Origin: Burkholderia sp. PAMC 26561
GTDB taxonomy: Bacteria > Pseudomonadota > Gammaproteobacteria > Burkholderiales > Burkholderiaceae
Reading direction: 5' to 3'
DNA length: 64,000 nucleotides
Assembly (NCBI RefSeq): GCF_001557535.2
Contig: NZ_CP014315.1
Span: 1,116,001 to 1,180,000 of the forward strand
Positions 44,672 to 53,273 of this stretch are shown one piece after another. Below the pieces are notes generated by a model. The model did not search any database and was not told where the DNA came from. It worked only from the letters and a program-made list of their open reading frames with translations. The position numbers and the translations under genes are program-made. Position 1 is the first letter of the stretch; each line of letters opens with the position of its first letter.

Positions 44672-45787
44672 ATGACAAGAAGCGCACGCGGCGCGCTCAA
44701 GCAGCCGGGCCGCACTGAAAAATCCGACATCCGCGCGCCAGACTCGATGGCAGGGTCTGCGTCTGGGTCTGTGTCCGATCCTGCGCAGGAAACATCGGGC
44801 GACACCGACACGCGGCTGCGCTACCGGCTGATCCACGACCAGTTGAAAAGCGCGATTGCGCTTGGCCGTATCGCGCCTGGGCTCGTGCTCCTCGAAGGAC
44901 CTGTCGCGCGTATTTTCGGCACGAGCCGCGTGCCTGTGCGCAAGGCGTTCGAGATGCTGCACGCCGGAGGTTTGCTGCATACCTTTGAAGGGCGCGGTTA
45001 CCTCGTTGCGCATCCCGATGGCCGCATCCCCGATCCCGTCCGGGCACCGCTTTCGGAAGCCGCGCTCGGTTTCGAGGAGGCACAGGCGCCGCTCGAACTG
45101 CCGTCCAACAGCGAGCGGATCTATCACGCGCTGGAAGCGGCCGTTTCGATTGCGGTTGCATTCGGGCATTATCGGATCGATGAAAGCCTTGCTGCCGAGG
45201 TGTTCGGCGTCAGCCGTGGCGCCGTACGCGAAGCACTGAGCCGGCTGCGCGATTTTGGTCTCGTGGAGAAATCCGCTTACTCGCACTGGCTTGCCGGGCC
45301 GCTGACCGCGCGGGCGGTGGCTCAGGATTACGAGCTGCGTGTATTGCTCGAACCCGCGGCGTTGCGCGCCGGCTATGCGAAGCTTTCACGCGAGACGATC
45401 GATGCTGCGTGTGATGAAATTGAACGGGCGATCCTCGATCCTGATTCGATCGATGCCGATGGCCTTCAGCAACTCGAAACCACCTTGCACGTGGACTTTT
45501 TGCAGCATGCACCCAACAAGAAGCTGCTGGTCACTATCGACCGGGCGCTGATGCCGCTCACGGTGAATCATGCGTTTTTCAACGCGTTCAATCTGCATCC
45601 GGAACTTGCTACGCTGATCGAGCATCGCGCGGTTTTATTCGCGCTGCGAGACGCAGATATCGATACCGCCGCGCGGGCGCTCCTGCTGCACCTGCATGCG
45701 GCGCAGAAGCGGACCTTGCAGCGGCTCAAGGTGCTAGCGGTGCTGCCCGAACCCGACCTGCCTTTGTATATGCAGCGGATCGTTTAG
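44672..45787 (+). CDS. GntR/FCD regulator with two tandem winged-helix domains
   Basis: A 371-aa regulator with a disordered 45-residue leader, winged helix 1 at 48-114 (GPVARIFGTSRVPVRKAFEM, wing GRGYLVAHP), winged helix 2 at 148-213 (ESLAAEVFGVSRGAVREALS, ending SHWLAGP) and an FCD-like domain ending LPEPDLPLYMQRIV. It is a paralogue of the regulator at 31474, whose end reads QPELPSYLSAIVS. It closes the hydrolase/CobW operon, 34 bp after the previous stop. Confidence 0.87.
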   Translation: MTRSARGALKQPGRTEKSDIRAPDSMAGSASGSVSDPAQETSGDTDTRLRYRLIHDQLKSAIALGRIAPGLVLLEGPVARIFGTSRVPVRKAFEMLHAGGLLHTFEGRGYLVAHPDGRIPDPVRAPLSEAALGFEEAQAPLELPSNSERIYHALEAAVSIAVAFGHYRIDESLAAEVFGVSRGAVREALSRLRDFGLVEKSAYSHWLAGPLTARAVAQDYELRVLLEPAALRAGYAKLSRETIDAACDEIERAILDPDSIDADGLQQLETTLHVDFLQHAPNKKLLVTIDRALMPLTVNHAFFNAFNLHPELATLIEHRAVLFALRDADIDTAARALLLHLHAAQKRTLQRLKVLAVLPEPDLPLYMQRIV

Positions 45788-45803
45788 CGCGCGTGGCCAT
45801 GAA

Positions 45804-46331
45804 ATGCCGTTCAACCGGGAGACGCCCTTGAAAACGCTGACGGAGCAACTCACTCAATACGCGGCCTATCATCGCGACCGTCGTAACGTCGCCACGCATT
45901 TCGTAGGCATTCCCATGATCGTCCTTGCGCTCGCGGTGCTTCTCAGCCGGCCCGTGTGGATGACCGCCGAGCTGCCGTTTGCGCTTTCGCCGGCGTGCGC
46001 CTTGTTCCTCGCGGCGACGCTCTACTATCTTGTCCTCGATGTCCAGCTTGGCGTCATCATGGCGATCGTTTCCGTGCTGTGCCTGGCCGTCGGGCAATGG
46101 CTCGCCGCACAGTCCACGGTTGTCTGGCTGGTCACGGGGGCAGGGCTCTTCCTGACTGGATGGGTGCTGCAGTTCGTAGGGCATATGGCGTATGAGCATC
46201 GCAAGCCGGCTTTCGTGGACGATGTCATCGGCCTGATGATCGGGCCTTTGTTCGTGCTGGCCGAAGCGCTGTTCCGGTTTGGCTGGCGTCCCGCCTTGCA
46301 TCGTGCGATCAGGGCGGATGAGCGTGATTGA
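45804..46331 (+). CDS. Mpo1-like (DUF962) membrane protein
   Basis: A 175-aa protein with four hydrophobic helices. The conserved YHRDRRNVATHFVGIP lies at the N terminus and LQFVGHMAYEHRKPAFVDD in the third quarter, matching the DUF962/Mpo1 family. The yeast member is an iron-dependent dioxygenase acting on 2-hydroxy fatty acids, and the His residues above are candidate ligands. It is 16 bp downstream of the GntR gene, but its function appears unrelated. Confidence 0.82.
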   Translation: MPFNRETPLKTLTEQLTQYAAYHRDRRNVATHFVGIPMIVLALAVLLSRPVWMTAELPFALSPACALFLAATLYYLVLDVQLGVIMAIVSVLCLAVGQWLAAQSTVVWLVTGAGLFLTGWVLQFVGHMAYEHRKPAFVDDVIGLMIGPLFVLAEALFRFGWRPALHRAIRADERD

Positions 46332-46712
46332 GCGCTACCGGGTCGTATAGACGCAAGAGCACTGCAACGTCCCTTCAATGCGCGCATTGCGCGGTCATTC
46401 TCGAATCTCGTCACACGGTCGTGTTTGCCGGAACGTAGAGCCAAAACTCGTGCCGCCATCCAGGCTTTTGCCGTCCTTGTCCTCGATCCTCGGGAGACAA
46501 ACTGGCCGACTCTGGTTTTCTTTTGCTCTGAAGTACGCCATTGAACAGGTGTCTCGCGGCCATTCGCAAGCAGGCAAAGTCTTACCCACACGCCCAGCAG
46601 GGGATGGTTTCAGCGAGCCGTTTAATGCGATGTTATGTTGCAGCAAGCTTTCGTTGGCGATGCGCAGACCGCTTGACGAACCCATCTTCTGTACGCTCTT
46701 CCAAGCCAAATC
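46332..46712. other. 381-bp gap without a convincing gene
   Basis: Open frames on both strands (for example 46395-46709 minus) have no recognisable domain and no ribosome binding site. The region must hold the promoter of the MFS gene at 46713. I see no strong palindrome or terminator. Confidence 0.4.
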
Positions 46713-47960
46713 ATGTTGACGGAAAACACATCCTCTATCGGCGACGTCCTGCCCGAAAGCGACACCCCTTCCTCGCTGCGCCAGTGGTTATCGGTGGCGG
46801 CGGTGACGCTCGGCGCATTTGCATTTGTCACGACCGAGTTCCTGCCGGTGGGACTTCTGCCTTATGTATCGCGCGAACTGGGCGTCTTGCCCGGTACCGC
46901 GGGCCTGATGGTGACGACGCCCGGCATCATCGCAGCGATATCGGCGCCCGGGCTGATGCTCGGAGCCGGGCGCATGGATCGACGGCATGTTTTTCTACTG
47001 CTGACGGCGATATTGCTGGCATCGAACCTGTTATCCGCATTCGCTTCCAACTTTGGCGTGATGCTGTTGGGGCGCGCGTTGCTCGGCGCCGCGCTGGGCG
47101 GTTTCTGGACGTTGGCGACATCCGCTGCAAGGCGGCTCGTCGAACCCCGCGATGCAGCCAGGGCAATGGCAACGATACTCACCGGCGTCACCTGCGCGAC
47201 CGTCATTGGCGTGCCGCTGGGGACGTTCATTGCGGGGCTTGCGTCGTGGCGGGTATCGTTCATGGCAACCGGCGGTCTTGTTGCCGTTGCGCTCGTTGCG
47301 CAGTTGCTGATGGTGCCGTCGCTGCCGTCATCGACAGCACTGCGCTTCAGCGATCTCACGAAATTGCTTAAGCAATCGCATTCGAGGAAGAGCCTGCTGA
47401 TGGTGGCCCTTGTCTTCGCCGGCCACTTTGCGTCCTTTACATACGTCACACCATTTTTGCTTGGCGATGCGCATCTCGACATATCGACGATCACCTGGTT
47501 ATTGCTCGGCTTTGGTGTGATCGGATTCGTGTCGAACTTTGCGGCATCGGCGACCGTGGTCAAGAACCTCAAGATGACGACGGCGACCATGATCTTCATC
47601 CTGGCGGCCGCGTTGTTGCTGATGCCCGTATTTCAGCATTGGCAACTGGGCGTAAGCGCGATCGTGCTGGCATGGGGTATCGCGTTCGGCGCGCTTCCGC
47701 TTTGCTTCAGCGTCTGGATCCAGCGCGCGACGCCAGATCAACCGGAAGCAGGTTCGGCGCTCTTTGTCAGCATCATTCAGCTCGCGATTGCGGCGGGGTC
47801 GCTGGTCGGCGGAACGGTGGTCGATCGCGCCGGCATTCCCGCCGACTTCTTGCTCGGCGGCTCGCTTTCGCTGCTGGGGCTCGTGGCGCTGTTGAGCATT
47901 GGCGCGCGCAAGGAGACGGCGTCGGCGGTGCCGGTTCCGTGCAACGCGACGCCTGAGTGA
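46713..47960 (+). CDS. MFS transporter, DHA1 drug/arabinose efflux type
   Basis: A 415-aa 12-helix MFS protein with VTLGAFAFVTTEFLPVGLLPYVSRELG in helix 1, as in AraJ/YdhP-like exporters of the DHA1 family, and GRALLGAALGGFWTLATS in helix 4, the antiporter motif. It probably exports sugars, amino-acid derivatives or drugs. It stands alone, convergent with the diguanylate cyclase gene. Confidence 0.9.
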   Translation: MLTENTSSIGDVLPESDTPSSLRQWLSVAAVTLGAFAFVTTEFLPVGLLPYVSRELGVLPGTAGLMVTTPGIIAAISAPGLMLGAGRMDRRHVFLLLTAILLASNLLSAFASNFGVMLLGRALLGAALGGFWTLATSAARRLVEPRDAARAMATILTGVTCATVIGVPLGTFIAGLASWRVSFMATGGLVAVALVAQLLMVPSLPSSTALRFSDLTKLLKQSHSRKSLLMVALVFAGHFASFTYVTPFLLGDAHLDISTITWLLLGFGVIGFVSNFAASATVVKNLKMTTATMIFILAAALLLMPVFQHWQLGVSAIVLAWGIAFGALPLCFSVWIQRATPDQPEAGSALFVSIIQLAIAAGSLVGGTVVDRAGIPADFLLGGSLSLLGLVALLSIGARKETASAVPVPCNATPE

Positions 47961-47994
47961 AGCAGAGACTGGCGTTGTCGCGGGTTATCGAGCG

Positions 47995-49059
47995 TTATCG
48001 CGAGTGCGACTTGAACGCTTCGCCGCCGATACCCGCGTGATCCACCGCTGCAATCCGGTTACGGCCATTGTCTTTCGCCTGGTACAACTGGGCATCGACA
48101 AGATTGATGAACGCCGTTGCATCCATTCGGTCAGTCGGGACGATCGTGCCCACACCAAAACTCGCAGTCAAACGCTGGTTATGGGGTGAGCGCACGTGCG
48201 CAATCGCCTCGTCCGAGATCAGCGCGCGGCAGCGTTCGGCGATCCTCACGGCGTTTTCGGCGGGCATATTGGCTAGGACCAGGATGAATTCCTCGCCGCC
48301 GAATCGCGCAAGGAAAGCGTCCGGGCCGGCCGCTTCGCCCAGTACGCGTGCGACGTGCTTGATGCATTCGTCGCCTTGCAGATGCCCGTAGTAGTCGTTG
48401 TATGACTTGAAGAAATCGATATCGGCCATGATCAGCGAAAGTGGCGTGCCCGAAGCCTTCGCCGCAGCCCATTCGCGCTCCATGACGCCGTCGAACATGC
48501 GGCGATTGCCCGCGTCGGTGAGGCTGTCGTGGAATGACAGTCTTTCCAGATCTTTTTGCAATTGCGCGAGCTTTTCTTCGTTGCGTTTGCGTTCGCTGAT
48601 ATCGAACATGAAGCCGACCAGGGAATCGACTTCGCCACTCGCGTTGCGCACTACGTGCACGACGTCGCGCAACCAGACGTAACCGCCGTCGCGTGTGAGC
48701 GCCCGGTAATCGGCTTCATGATCGGAGCCGGCCTTCGATTGCGCGACGCAGAAGTCCACGACCGATTCGCGATCGTCTGGATGCATGCGTTCCGCCCAGT
48801 CGTTGACGTTTTTCCAGCTCGACGGCGGCCAGCCTAACAGTCCTTCGATCTGCGGGCCGATGTAGGCAAATTCCATGGTGGCCCAGTCGATTTTCCACGG
48901 GATCGCTTTGGTGGATTCGAGCAAGGTCCGGTAGACGGCGCTGTCGTCGTCTCCGAACACACGGGTGGGCGTGACGGGGGACGCGCCGTGCGACAGGAAG
49001 GCGGCCTTCAGGTTGCCTGGATTGTCTTGGTTGCTGTCGGAACTGTCTTGGTCGGTCAT
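47995..49059 (-). CDS. PAS-GGDEF diguanylate cyclase
   Basis: A 354-aa cytosolic protein. Residues 45-157 form a PAS fold with PAC motif (WPPSSWKNVNDWAERMHPDDRE..., VGFMFDISERKR), then a short coiled coil and a GGDEF domain (175-340) with RFGGEEF at 252-258. The position of the RxxD inhibitory site, five residues before GGEEF, reads GPDA, so product inhibition through the I-site is unlikely. It makes cyclic di-GMP in response to an unknown PAS signal. Confidence 0.9.
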   Translation of the reverse strand: MTDQDSSDSNQDNPGNLKAAFLSHGASPVTPTRVFGDDDSAVYRTLLESTKAIPWKIDWATMEFAYIGPQIEGLLGWPPSSWKNVNDWAERMHPDDRESVVDFCVAQSKAGSDHEADYRALTRDGGYVWLRDVVHVVRNASGEVDSLVGFMFDISERKRNEEKLAQLQKDLERLSFHDSLTDAGNRRMFDGVMEREWAAAKASGTPLSLIMADIDFFKSYNDYYGHLQGDECIKHVARVLGEAAGPDAFLARFGGEEFILVLANMPAENAVRIAERCRALISDEAIAHVRSPHNQRLTASFGVGTIVPTDRMDATAFINLVDAQLYQAKDNGRNRIAAVDHAGIGGEAFKSHSR

Positions 49060-49230
49060 TTGGCGGCGGTTTTTGATTTTGTGGCTTTGCGGTTGCGGGA
49101 GTGCCTGATGATGTTAACGGCAGCGGACGCCTGTCAGTAAAGATTTTGTTTTGAAGCGTTCCACAAATGATGCGCACAGGCGTTCTTGTATCATCATGCG
49201 ACCTTCTTCATGCACGCACGCCAAACGCAC

Positions 49231-49623
49231 ATGTCAGACTATCTCGACGCTCCAGCTTTTCTAACGATCGCATTGGCCGCAGAATCGCAAGCCGCAGCGC
49301 CATGCAATTGCACACGAACACCGCTTGACGGCTGGAACTCGCAGCCAGTTTCCCTCGATGAGGAGCGGCTTCAGGAAGTGGGCACGCTTTGCGTAGCCGG
49401 CGACCCTGAGCCGAGCTATCAGGAATACCTGCCCCAAGGCGTCGATTACTGGTCATCAGAAGCACCTATCGCACCGCGATATTTTCCCTACAACCGCTGC
49501 ACCGTATGGCAGTGCACGCAATGCAGCCGGCTTTATCTTCGATACACGGAAGGCGGCGGTTATTTCGTCGATCGCCGGATCCGTGCAGTGCGTTCCGCAC
49601 TCATTCAGGACGTTCCCCTTTAG
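49231..49623 (+). CDS. Conserved hypothetical protein with cysteine pairs
   Basis: About 130 aa. The first part has CNC, the C-terminal half contains FPYNRCTVWQCTQCSRLYLRYTEGGGYFVDRRIR, with Cys-x4-Cys-x2-Cys that could form a zinc ribbon. I do not know a function. ATGs at 49210 and 49231 both lack clear Shine-Dalgarno sequences; the second is used. It is divergent from the diguanylate cyclase. Confidence 0.65.
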   Translation: MSDYLDAPAFLTIALAAESQAAAPCNCTRTPLDGWNSQPVSLDEERLQEVGTLCVAGDPEPSYQEYLPQGVDYWSSEAPIAPRYFPYNRCTVWQCTQCSRLYLRYTEGGGYFVDRRIRAVRSALIQDVPL

Positions 49624-49849
49624 AAGGTCCAGATCGGAGTATCGTCCGGCGGAAGATTCGCTAGCGTCCACGGCACGCTTCGAACCGCTCGCGAGAGCCT
49701 TCCGCAGCGGCAGACCCGAGGTTCGGCTGACAGCGTCAGGAATGTCCGAAAACGTCCTGTACTCGTCTGCTTCAGGCCTCGCGTGAACGCCTCCTTCGTT
49801 TTAGCATGAGAGTCATCCTGCAACGAACCAAGAGGTAGAACGAAAGCCC

Positions 49850-50413
49850 ATGACCACCACTGCACTCATCGTCATCGATGCACAGGAATCATTCCGACAT
49901 ACTCTCTATTGGTCCGAAACGGACCTGTCTTCATACATCGACCGGCAGCAGGCGTTGATTGACGGCTGCGTTGCGCACGGCGTACCGGTGGTCCGTATAT
50001 TCCATGTCGAGGAGCAGGGGGCGTTTTCACTTGCGTCCGGCCATGTCAGGACGCTGGAGGAGCTGTCGATCTCACCCGCCGCGACATTCCACAAGCATCA
50101 CCACAGCGCGCTGGCTGGCACTGCGCTCGCGTCCTGGCTGATCGCACAGGGAATCGGACGATTGATCGTCAGCGGGATCAGAACGGAGCAATGCTGCGAA
50201 ACGACCTCGCGCCACGCATCCGACAGCGGCTTTGAAGTCGACTTCGTTAGCGAAGCGACGCTGACCTTTGCAATGACCCATCCTCGTATCGGGCGGACGT
50301 ACACTCCACAAGACATCCGCGAGCGCACTGAACTCGTGCTCGAGGGACGCTTCGCTCGTATTGCGACTGTTGGAGAAGCACTCGAGGCGTTGCCTCGACC
50401 CTTGGTCGCGTAG
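49850..50413 (+). CDS. Isochorismatase-like cysteine hydrolase
   Basis: A 187-aa protein with the catalytic Asp in ALIVIDAQESF, Lys in FHKHHHSAL and Cys in RTEQCCETTSRHA, the triad of the isochorismatase/nicotinamidase family. It hydrolyses a small amide or ether. AAGAGGTAGAACG precedes the ATG. A GlxA-type regulator with a DJ-1-like domain follows, a frequent pairing, and may control it. Confidence 0.88.
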   Translation: MTTTALIVIDAQESFRHTLYWSETDLSSYIDRQQALIDGCVAHGVPVVRIFHVEEQGAFSLASGHVRTLEELSISPAATFHKHHHSALAGTALASWLIAQGIGRLIVSGIRTEQCCETTSRHASDSGFEVDFVSEATLTFAMTHPRIGRTYTPQDIRERTELVLEGRFARIATVGEALEALPRPLVA

Positions 50414-50509
50414 TTTCGAAGACGCGAGCGCTCATTGCATACACGATGTGAATCACTGAAACCGGTACGACCGATGCAGAAGTTGTCGCAACGAAAGGAA
50501 AGCGGTCCA

Positions 50510-51547
50510 ATGAAGCTGAGAACTCGTACCGGTCACGCGAAGGACCGTGCGATTCCGGTGTTGTTCGTGCTGCTGCCCAATGTGCTGATGCTCGATCTCG
50601 CGGGTCCTGCGGAAGTGTTGAGGCTCGCATCGCAACTCAATGCAGAGGAAGCGGGTGGCCCCTTCCGCCGCTTCCAACTGAGCTACGTCGGCCCGGTTGC
50701 TTGCGTGCAGACTTCGATCGGCTTGACGCTTGAGGGTATCAAGCCGTTGCCCGAATCGCTTCCCGCAGACGCGATCGTTGTGATCGTCGGAGTGAGTTCG
50801 TCCATCGATACCATCAGGCGGCGAAAATTCGACGCGGCGTCCGACGCGGTCACGAACTGGCTGACCCACGTAGTCGCGCCCATCAAGAACCGCGTGATGT
50901 GCGTGTGTTCGGGGGCTTTGATTGCCGCGCGTGCGGGACTGCTGAATGGGCGGCAGTGCACCACTCACCATGCGTTGTGTGACGCGTTGCAAGCCATTGC
51001 ACCCACTGCGAAAGTACTGGAGAACCGGCTTTATGTATCGGACGGTTTGATCAGCACCAGTGCCGGCATCACGGCCGGGATCGACCTGATGCTCCAAATG
51101 CTCGCTGAACTCGCAGGCCCGCGCGCAGCGTGCGCAGTCGCGCGTGACATGGTGGTCTACATGCGCCGTACCGGCACCGATCCTCAGTTGTCGCCATGGA
51201 TCACCGGCCGCAACCATCTGCATCCTGCGCTGCATCGGGTACAAGATGCAATTGCGGTCGACCCGGCGCGCGACTGGAATTTAGCGCAGATGGCGAGCAT
51301 TGCTTGCAGTAGCACGCGGCACTTGGCGCGTCTATTCCATGAATATGCCGGAATGAGCCCTGTAGACTACATTCACGGCCTGCGTGTAGCGCTCGCACGC
51401 GAATTGATCGCCCAATCTTCGCTCGACATGGAGGCGGTGGCCGAGCGTGCTGGTTTCAGGTCTGCACGGCACATGCGACGTATCTGGCGCAAGTACAACG
51501 AGGCAACGCCGTCGAACAGCCGTCGTACAAGCGCAGAGGTTTCGTGA
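50510..51547 (+). CDS. GlxA family transcriptional regulator (DJ-1/PfpI + AraC)
   Basis: A 345-aa regulator. The N-terminal 170 residues are a class-I glutamine-amidotransferase/DJ-1-like domain (IPVLFVLLPNVLMLDLAGPAEVL, nucleophile-elbow Cys in MCVCSGALIAARAGLL). The C terminus has an AraC double HTH (NLAQMASIACSSTRHLARLFHEYAGMSP, MEAVAERAGFRSARHMRRIW). The ATG at 50510 follows AAAGGAAAG; earlier in-frame starts exist. Likely controls the adjacent isochorismatase gene. Confidence 0.88.
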   Translation: MKLRTRTGHAKDRAIPVLFVLLPNVLMLDLAGPAEVLRLASQLNAEEAGGPFRRFQLSYVGPVACVQTSIGLTLEGIKPLPESLPADAIVVIVGVSSSIDTIRRRKFDAASDAVTNWLTHVVAPIKNRVMCVCSGALIAARAGLLNGRQCTTHHALCDALQAIAPTAKVLENRLYVSDGLISTSAGITAGIDLMLQMLAELAGPRAACAVARDMVVYMRRTGTDPQLSPWITGRNHLHPALHRVQDAIAVDPARDWNLAQMASIACSSTRHLARLFHEYAGMSPVDYIHGLRVALARELIAQSSLDMEAVAERAGFRSARHMRRIWRKYNEATPSNSRRTSAEVS

Positions 51548-51594
51548 TCGGGCGAGACATGGCAGATGGCAGTCAGATCGCGGTGCAGCGGAAC

Positions 51595-51888
51595 TTACGT
51601 CTCCGGATTTGCGATGTCAGCTTCAACGATCTGCATGCCGAGCGCCGTCGCTGCGCGAAGCGCTTGCTCCTTGTCGTCGAAGGGACCAATCGCGGGGGCG
51701 CCTTCAAAAGGAAAAAGGAGCCGGCTATCGGTCTTCCTGACAACTTTGAGCGAACCCACGAAGCGACCATGCATCAATCGGTAAGTGGCATAGATTGCAA
51801 AGTCGTCATGGCTCCTGGCTTCACGTGCGGTAACGATGGCATCGTTGCGGGAAAACAATAACTTGGGTTTTATTCCAGCTTGTCGCAT
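51595..51888 (-). CDS. Small Burkholderiales-type conserved protein
   Basis: A 97-aa protein: RQAGIKPKLLFSRNDAIV, YATYRLMHGRFVGSLKVVRKTDSRLLFPFEGAPAIGPF and a final helix DKEQALRAATALGMQIVEADI. I recognise the pattern as a small family of unknown function frequent in Burkholderia relatives. GGAGGA stands directly upstream of the ATG at 51888. No signal peptide; beta-rich core. Confidence 0.7.
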   Translation of the reverse strand: MRQAGIKPKLLFSRNDAIVTAREARSHDDFAIYATYRLMHGRFVGSLKVVRKTDSRLLFPFEGAPAIGPFDDKEQALRAATALGMQIVEADIANPET

Positions 51889-51940
51889 GGGATTCCTCCG
51901 GCGATCGAACTGAAAGGTGCAGCGTTGTTGATGTGATGAA

Positions 51941-51973
51941 ATGCCCGTCATGCTTCAAGCTTGACGGGGGCAT
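51941..51973 (-). terminator. Hairpin downstream of csbD
   Basis: ATGCCCGTCA (51941-51950) pairs with TTGACGGGGGCAT (51961-51973) with a two-base bulge. On the minus strand it is followed by TTTC, a weak terminator for the CsbD transcript. Confidence 0.35.
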
Positions 51974-52020
51974 TCCGGCTTGATGGCAAAAAGTCGCTGC
52001 AGGTCGCAACGCGTTTTGCT

Positions 52021-52224
52021 TTAGTCATTTGACGGATTGTCCGGATCGACAGCGCCTTTGCTTACGTTGTCTTTGAAGTCCGCCAGATCTTTTTTATTCG
52101 AGCCGTTCGTAATTTCGACTTGTCCCTTGAGTTCGAGATCTTCGTTGCCAGTGAGCTTGCCTACCGTGAAATCAGCAACTCCTTTTAGCTGCTCCTTTAC
52201 ACCCTCGACCTTATCTCTGTCCAT
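52021..52224 (-). CDS. CsbD family stress protein
   Basis: A 67-aa protein beginning MDRDKVEGVKEQLKGVADFTVGK, the standard CsbD/YjbJ opening, then LTGNEDLELKGQVE and a charged tail. These small, highly soluble proteins are abundant in general stress responses; biochemical role unknown. AGAGGGAAATGG gives a good ribosome binding site. Confidence 0.9.
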   Translation of the reverse strand: MDRDKVEGVKEQLKGVADFTVGKLTGNEDLELKGQVEITNGSNKKDLADFKDNVSKGAVDPDNPSND

Positions 52225-52601
52225 TTCCCTCTCCGATGGTCAATTGCAAACCGCATATCGAACCGCTTGATACCTGGTTGCGTTGTTAAATTGCTGCTTG
52301 TCCCAAGCCGAAATCAGTGCCAGGAAGACCGCGACGTCGGCCTTATCCTCGCCGACAGTCGCGAGGCCATTGCCGCCATCGTGGCGAGAAATTGCCGTTT
52401 TATATAAATGCAACTGCCGCCTTGCATTCGGCGTGCCACGAAGGTCCGCAACTCGCGATCGGCAAGTTTTTCCCGTTCAGCGCACTCGTTAAGCTCGCAA
52501 ACGGAAAAAAGAGGCCGCCCTGAGAGCGCCCTAAGCCCAATATGATCTGCCGCGAAATGTGTAGCGATTCAAACGGGACCTCTCTGGTTGATCGCGTGAC
52601 G
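52225..52601. other. 377-bp gap without a convincing gene
   Basis: Upstream region of csbD plus the tail of the HAD gene. A short frame around 52315-52400 reads DRDVGLILADSREAIAAIVARN before a stop and looks like a coding fragment, but it is too short to assign. No promoter or repeat is clear. Confidence 0.35.
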
Positions 52602-53273
52602 TTATTCCGGATGCGTCGCCAGCTCGTCCAGATGGTCCAGCAAATCGGCAGGGTCTTCATATACGCGGATCGCGCCTGCTCGTTGCAATTCTTCCTCTCC
52701 CACTCCGCCCGATTTCAAGCCAAGGCCCAGTGCGTGACAACGCCGCGCGCCAAGCAGGTCCCATGTGCTGTCGCCGACTACATAGACGCACTCGATAGGC
52801 ACGCCCAAACGCTCGGCCGCGGCCAAGAAGACGTCCGGCTCAGGCTTTCCCTGGCTGACTTCGTCGCCGGTCAGAACCGTCGCTTTATCGGGGTCGATGC
52901 CTAGCTTCTCGAGGCTGGATGCTGCCGCATCGGGGCTGCCACTGGTGGCGATCGCCCAAGGAATGTTTGCCTGGCTCAACGCATCTAAAAGCGCGCGGGC
53001 GCCTGGCAAGGGTTGGATTTGCGACTCCTGTTTGCCAAATACCTCGGCTTGGCGTTCTTTCACGCGTGCGATACTTTCGGCCGTGACGTCGCCTCCCAGC
53101 TCCTTGAATATTTGCTTTGCAAACAATTCGCTGCTCATGCCAATCTTCCGATGAATCCGCGAGATTGGCAGATTAAAGCCTGCGCTGGTCAACGCTTCGC
53201 TCCATGCGATGACGTGTTGATAAACGCTGTCAATCAGCGTTCCATCGAGATCGAAAACAAATGCCGTTTTCAT
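52602..53273 (-). CDS. HAD family phosphatase, phosphoglycolate phosphatase-like
   Basis: A 223-aa HAD-IA hydrolase: nucleophile motif FVFDLDGTLIDS, motif II ATSGS, Lys in GKPEPDVFL and motif III VVGDSTWD. The cap insertion (residues 15-85) is the helical type of phosphoglycolate phosphatase and beta-phosphoglucomutase. Its ATG overlaps the hemerythrin stop by 4 bp. Substrate is a small phosphate ester, not predictable. Confidence 0.88.
   Translation of the reverse strand: MKTAFVFDLDGTLIDSVYQHVIAWSEALTSAGFNLPISRIHRKIGMSSELFAKQIFKELGGDVTAESIARVKERQAEVFGKQESQIQPLPGARALLDALSQANIPWAIATSGSPDAAASSLEKLGIDPDKATVLTGDEVSQGKPEPDVFLAAAERLGVPIECVYVVGDSTWDLLGARRCHALGLGLKSGGVGEEELQRAGAIRVYEDPADLLDHLDELATHPE

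Noticed and set aside
46395..46709. 104-codon minus-strand frame between the Mpo1-like and MFS genes
   Set aside because: No ribosome binding site or domain; it overlaps the likely MFS promoter.
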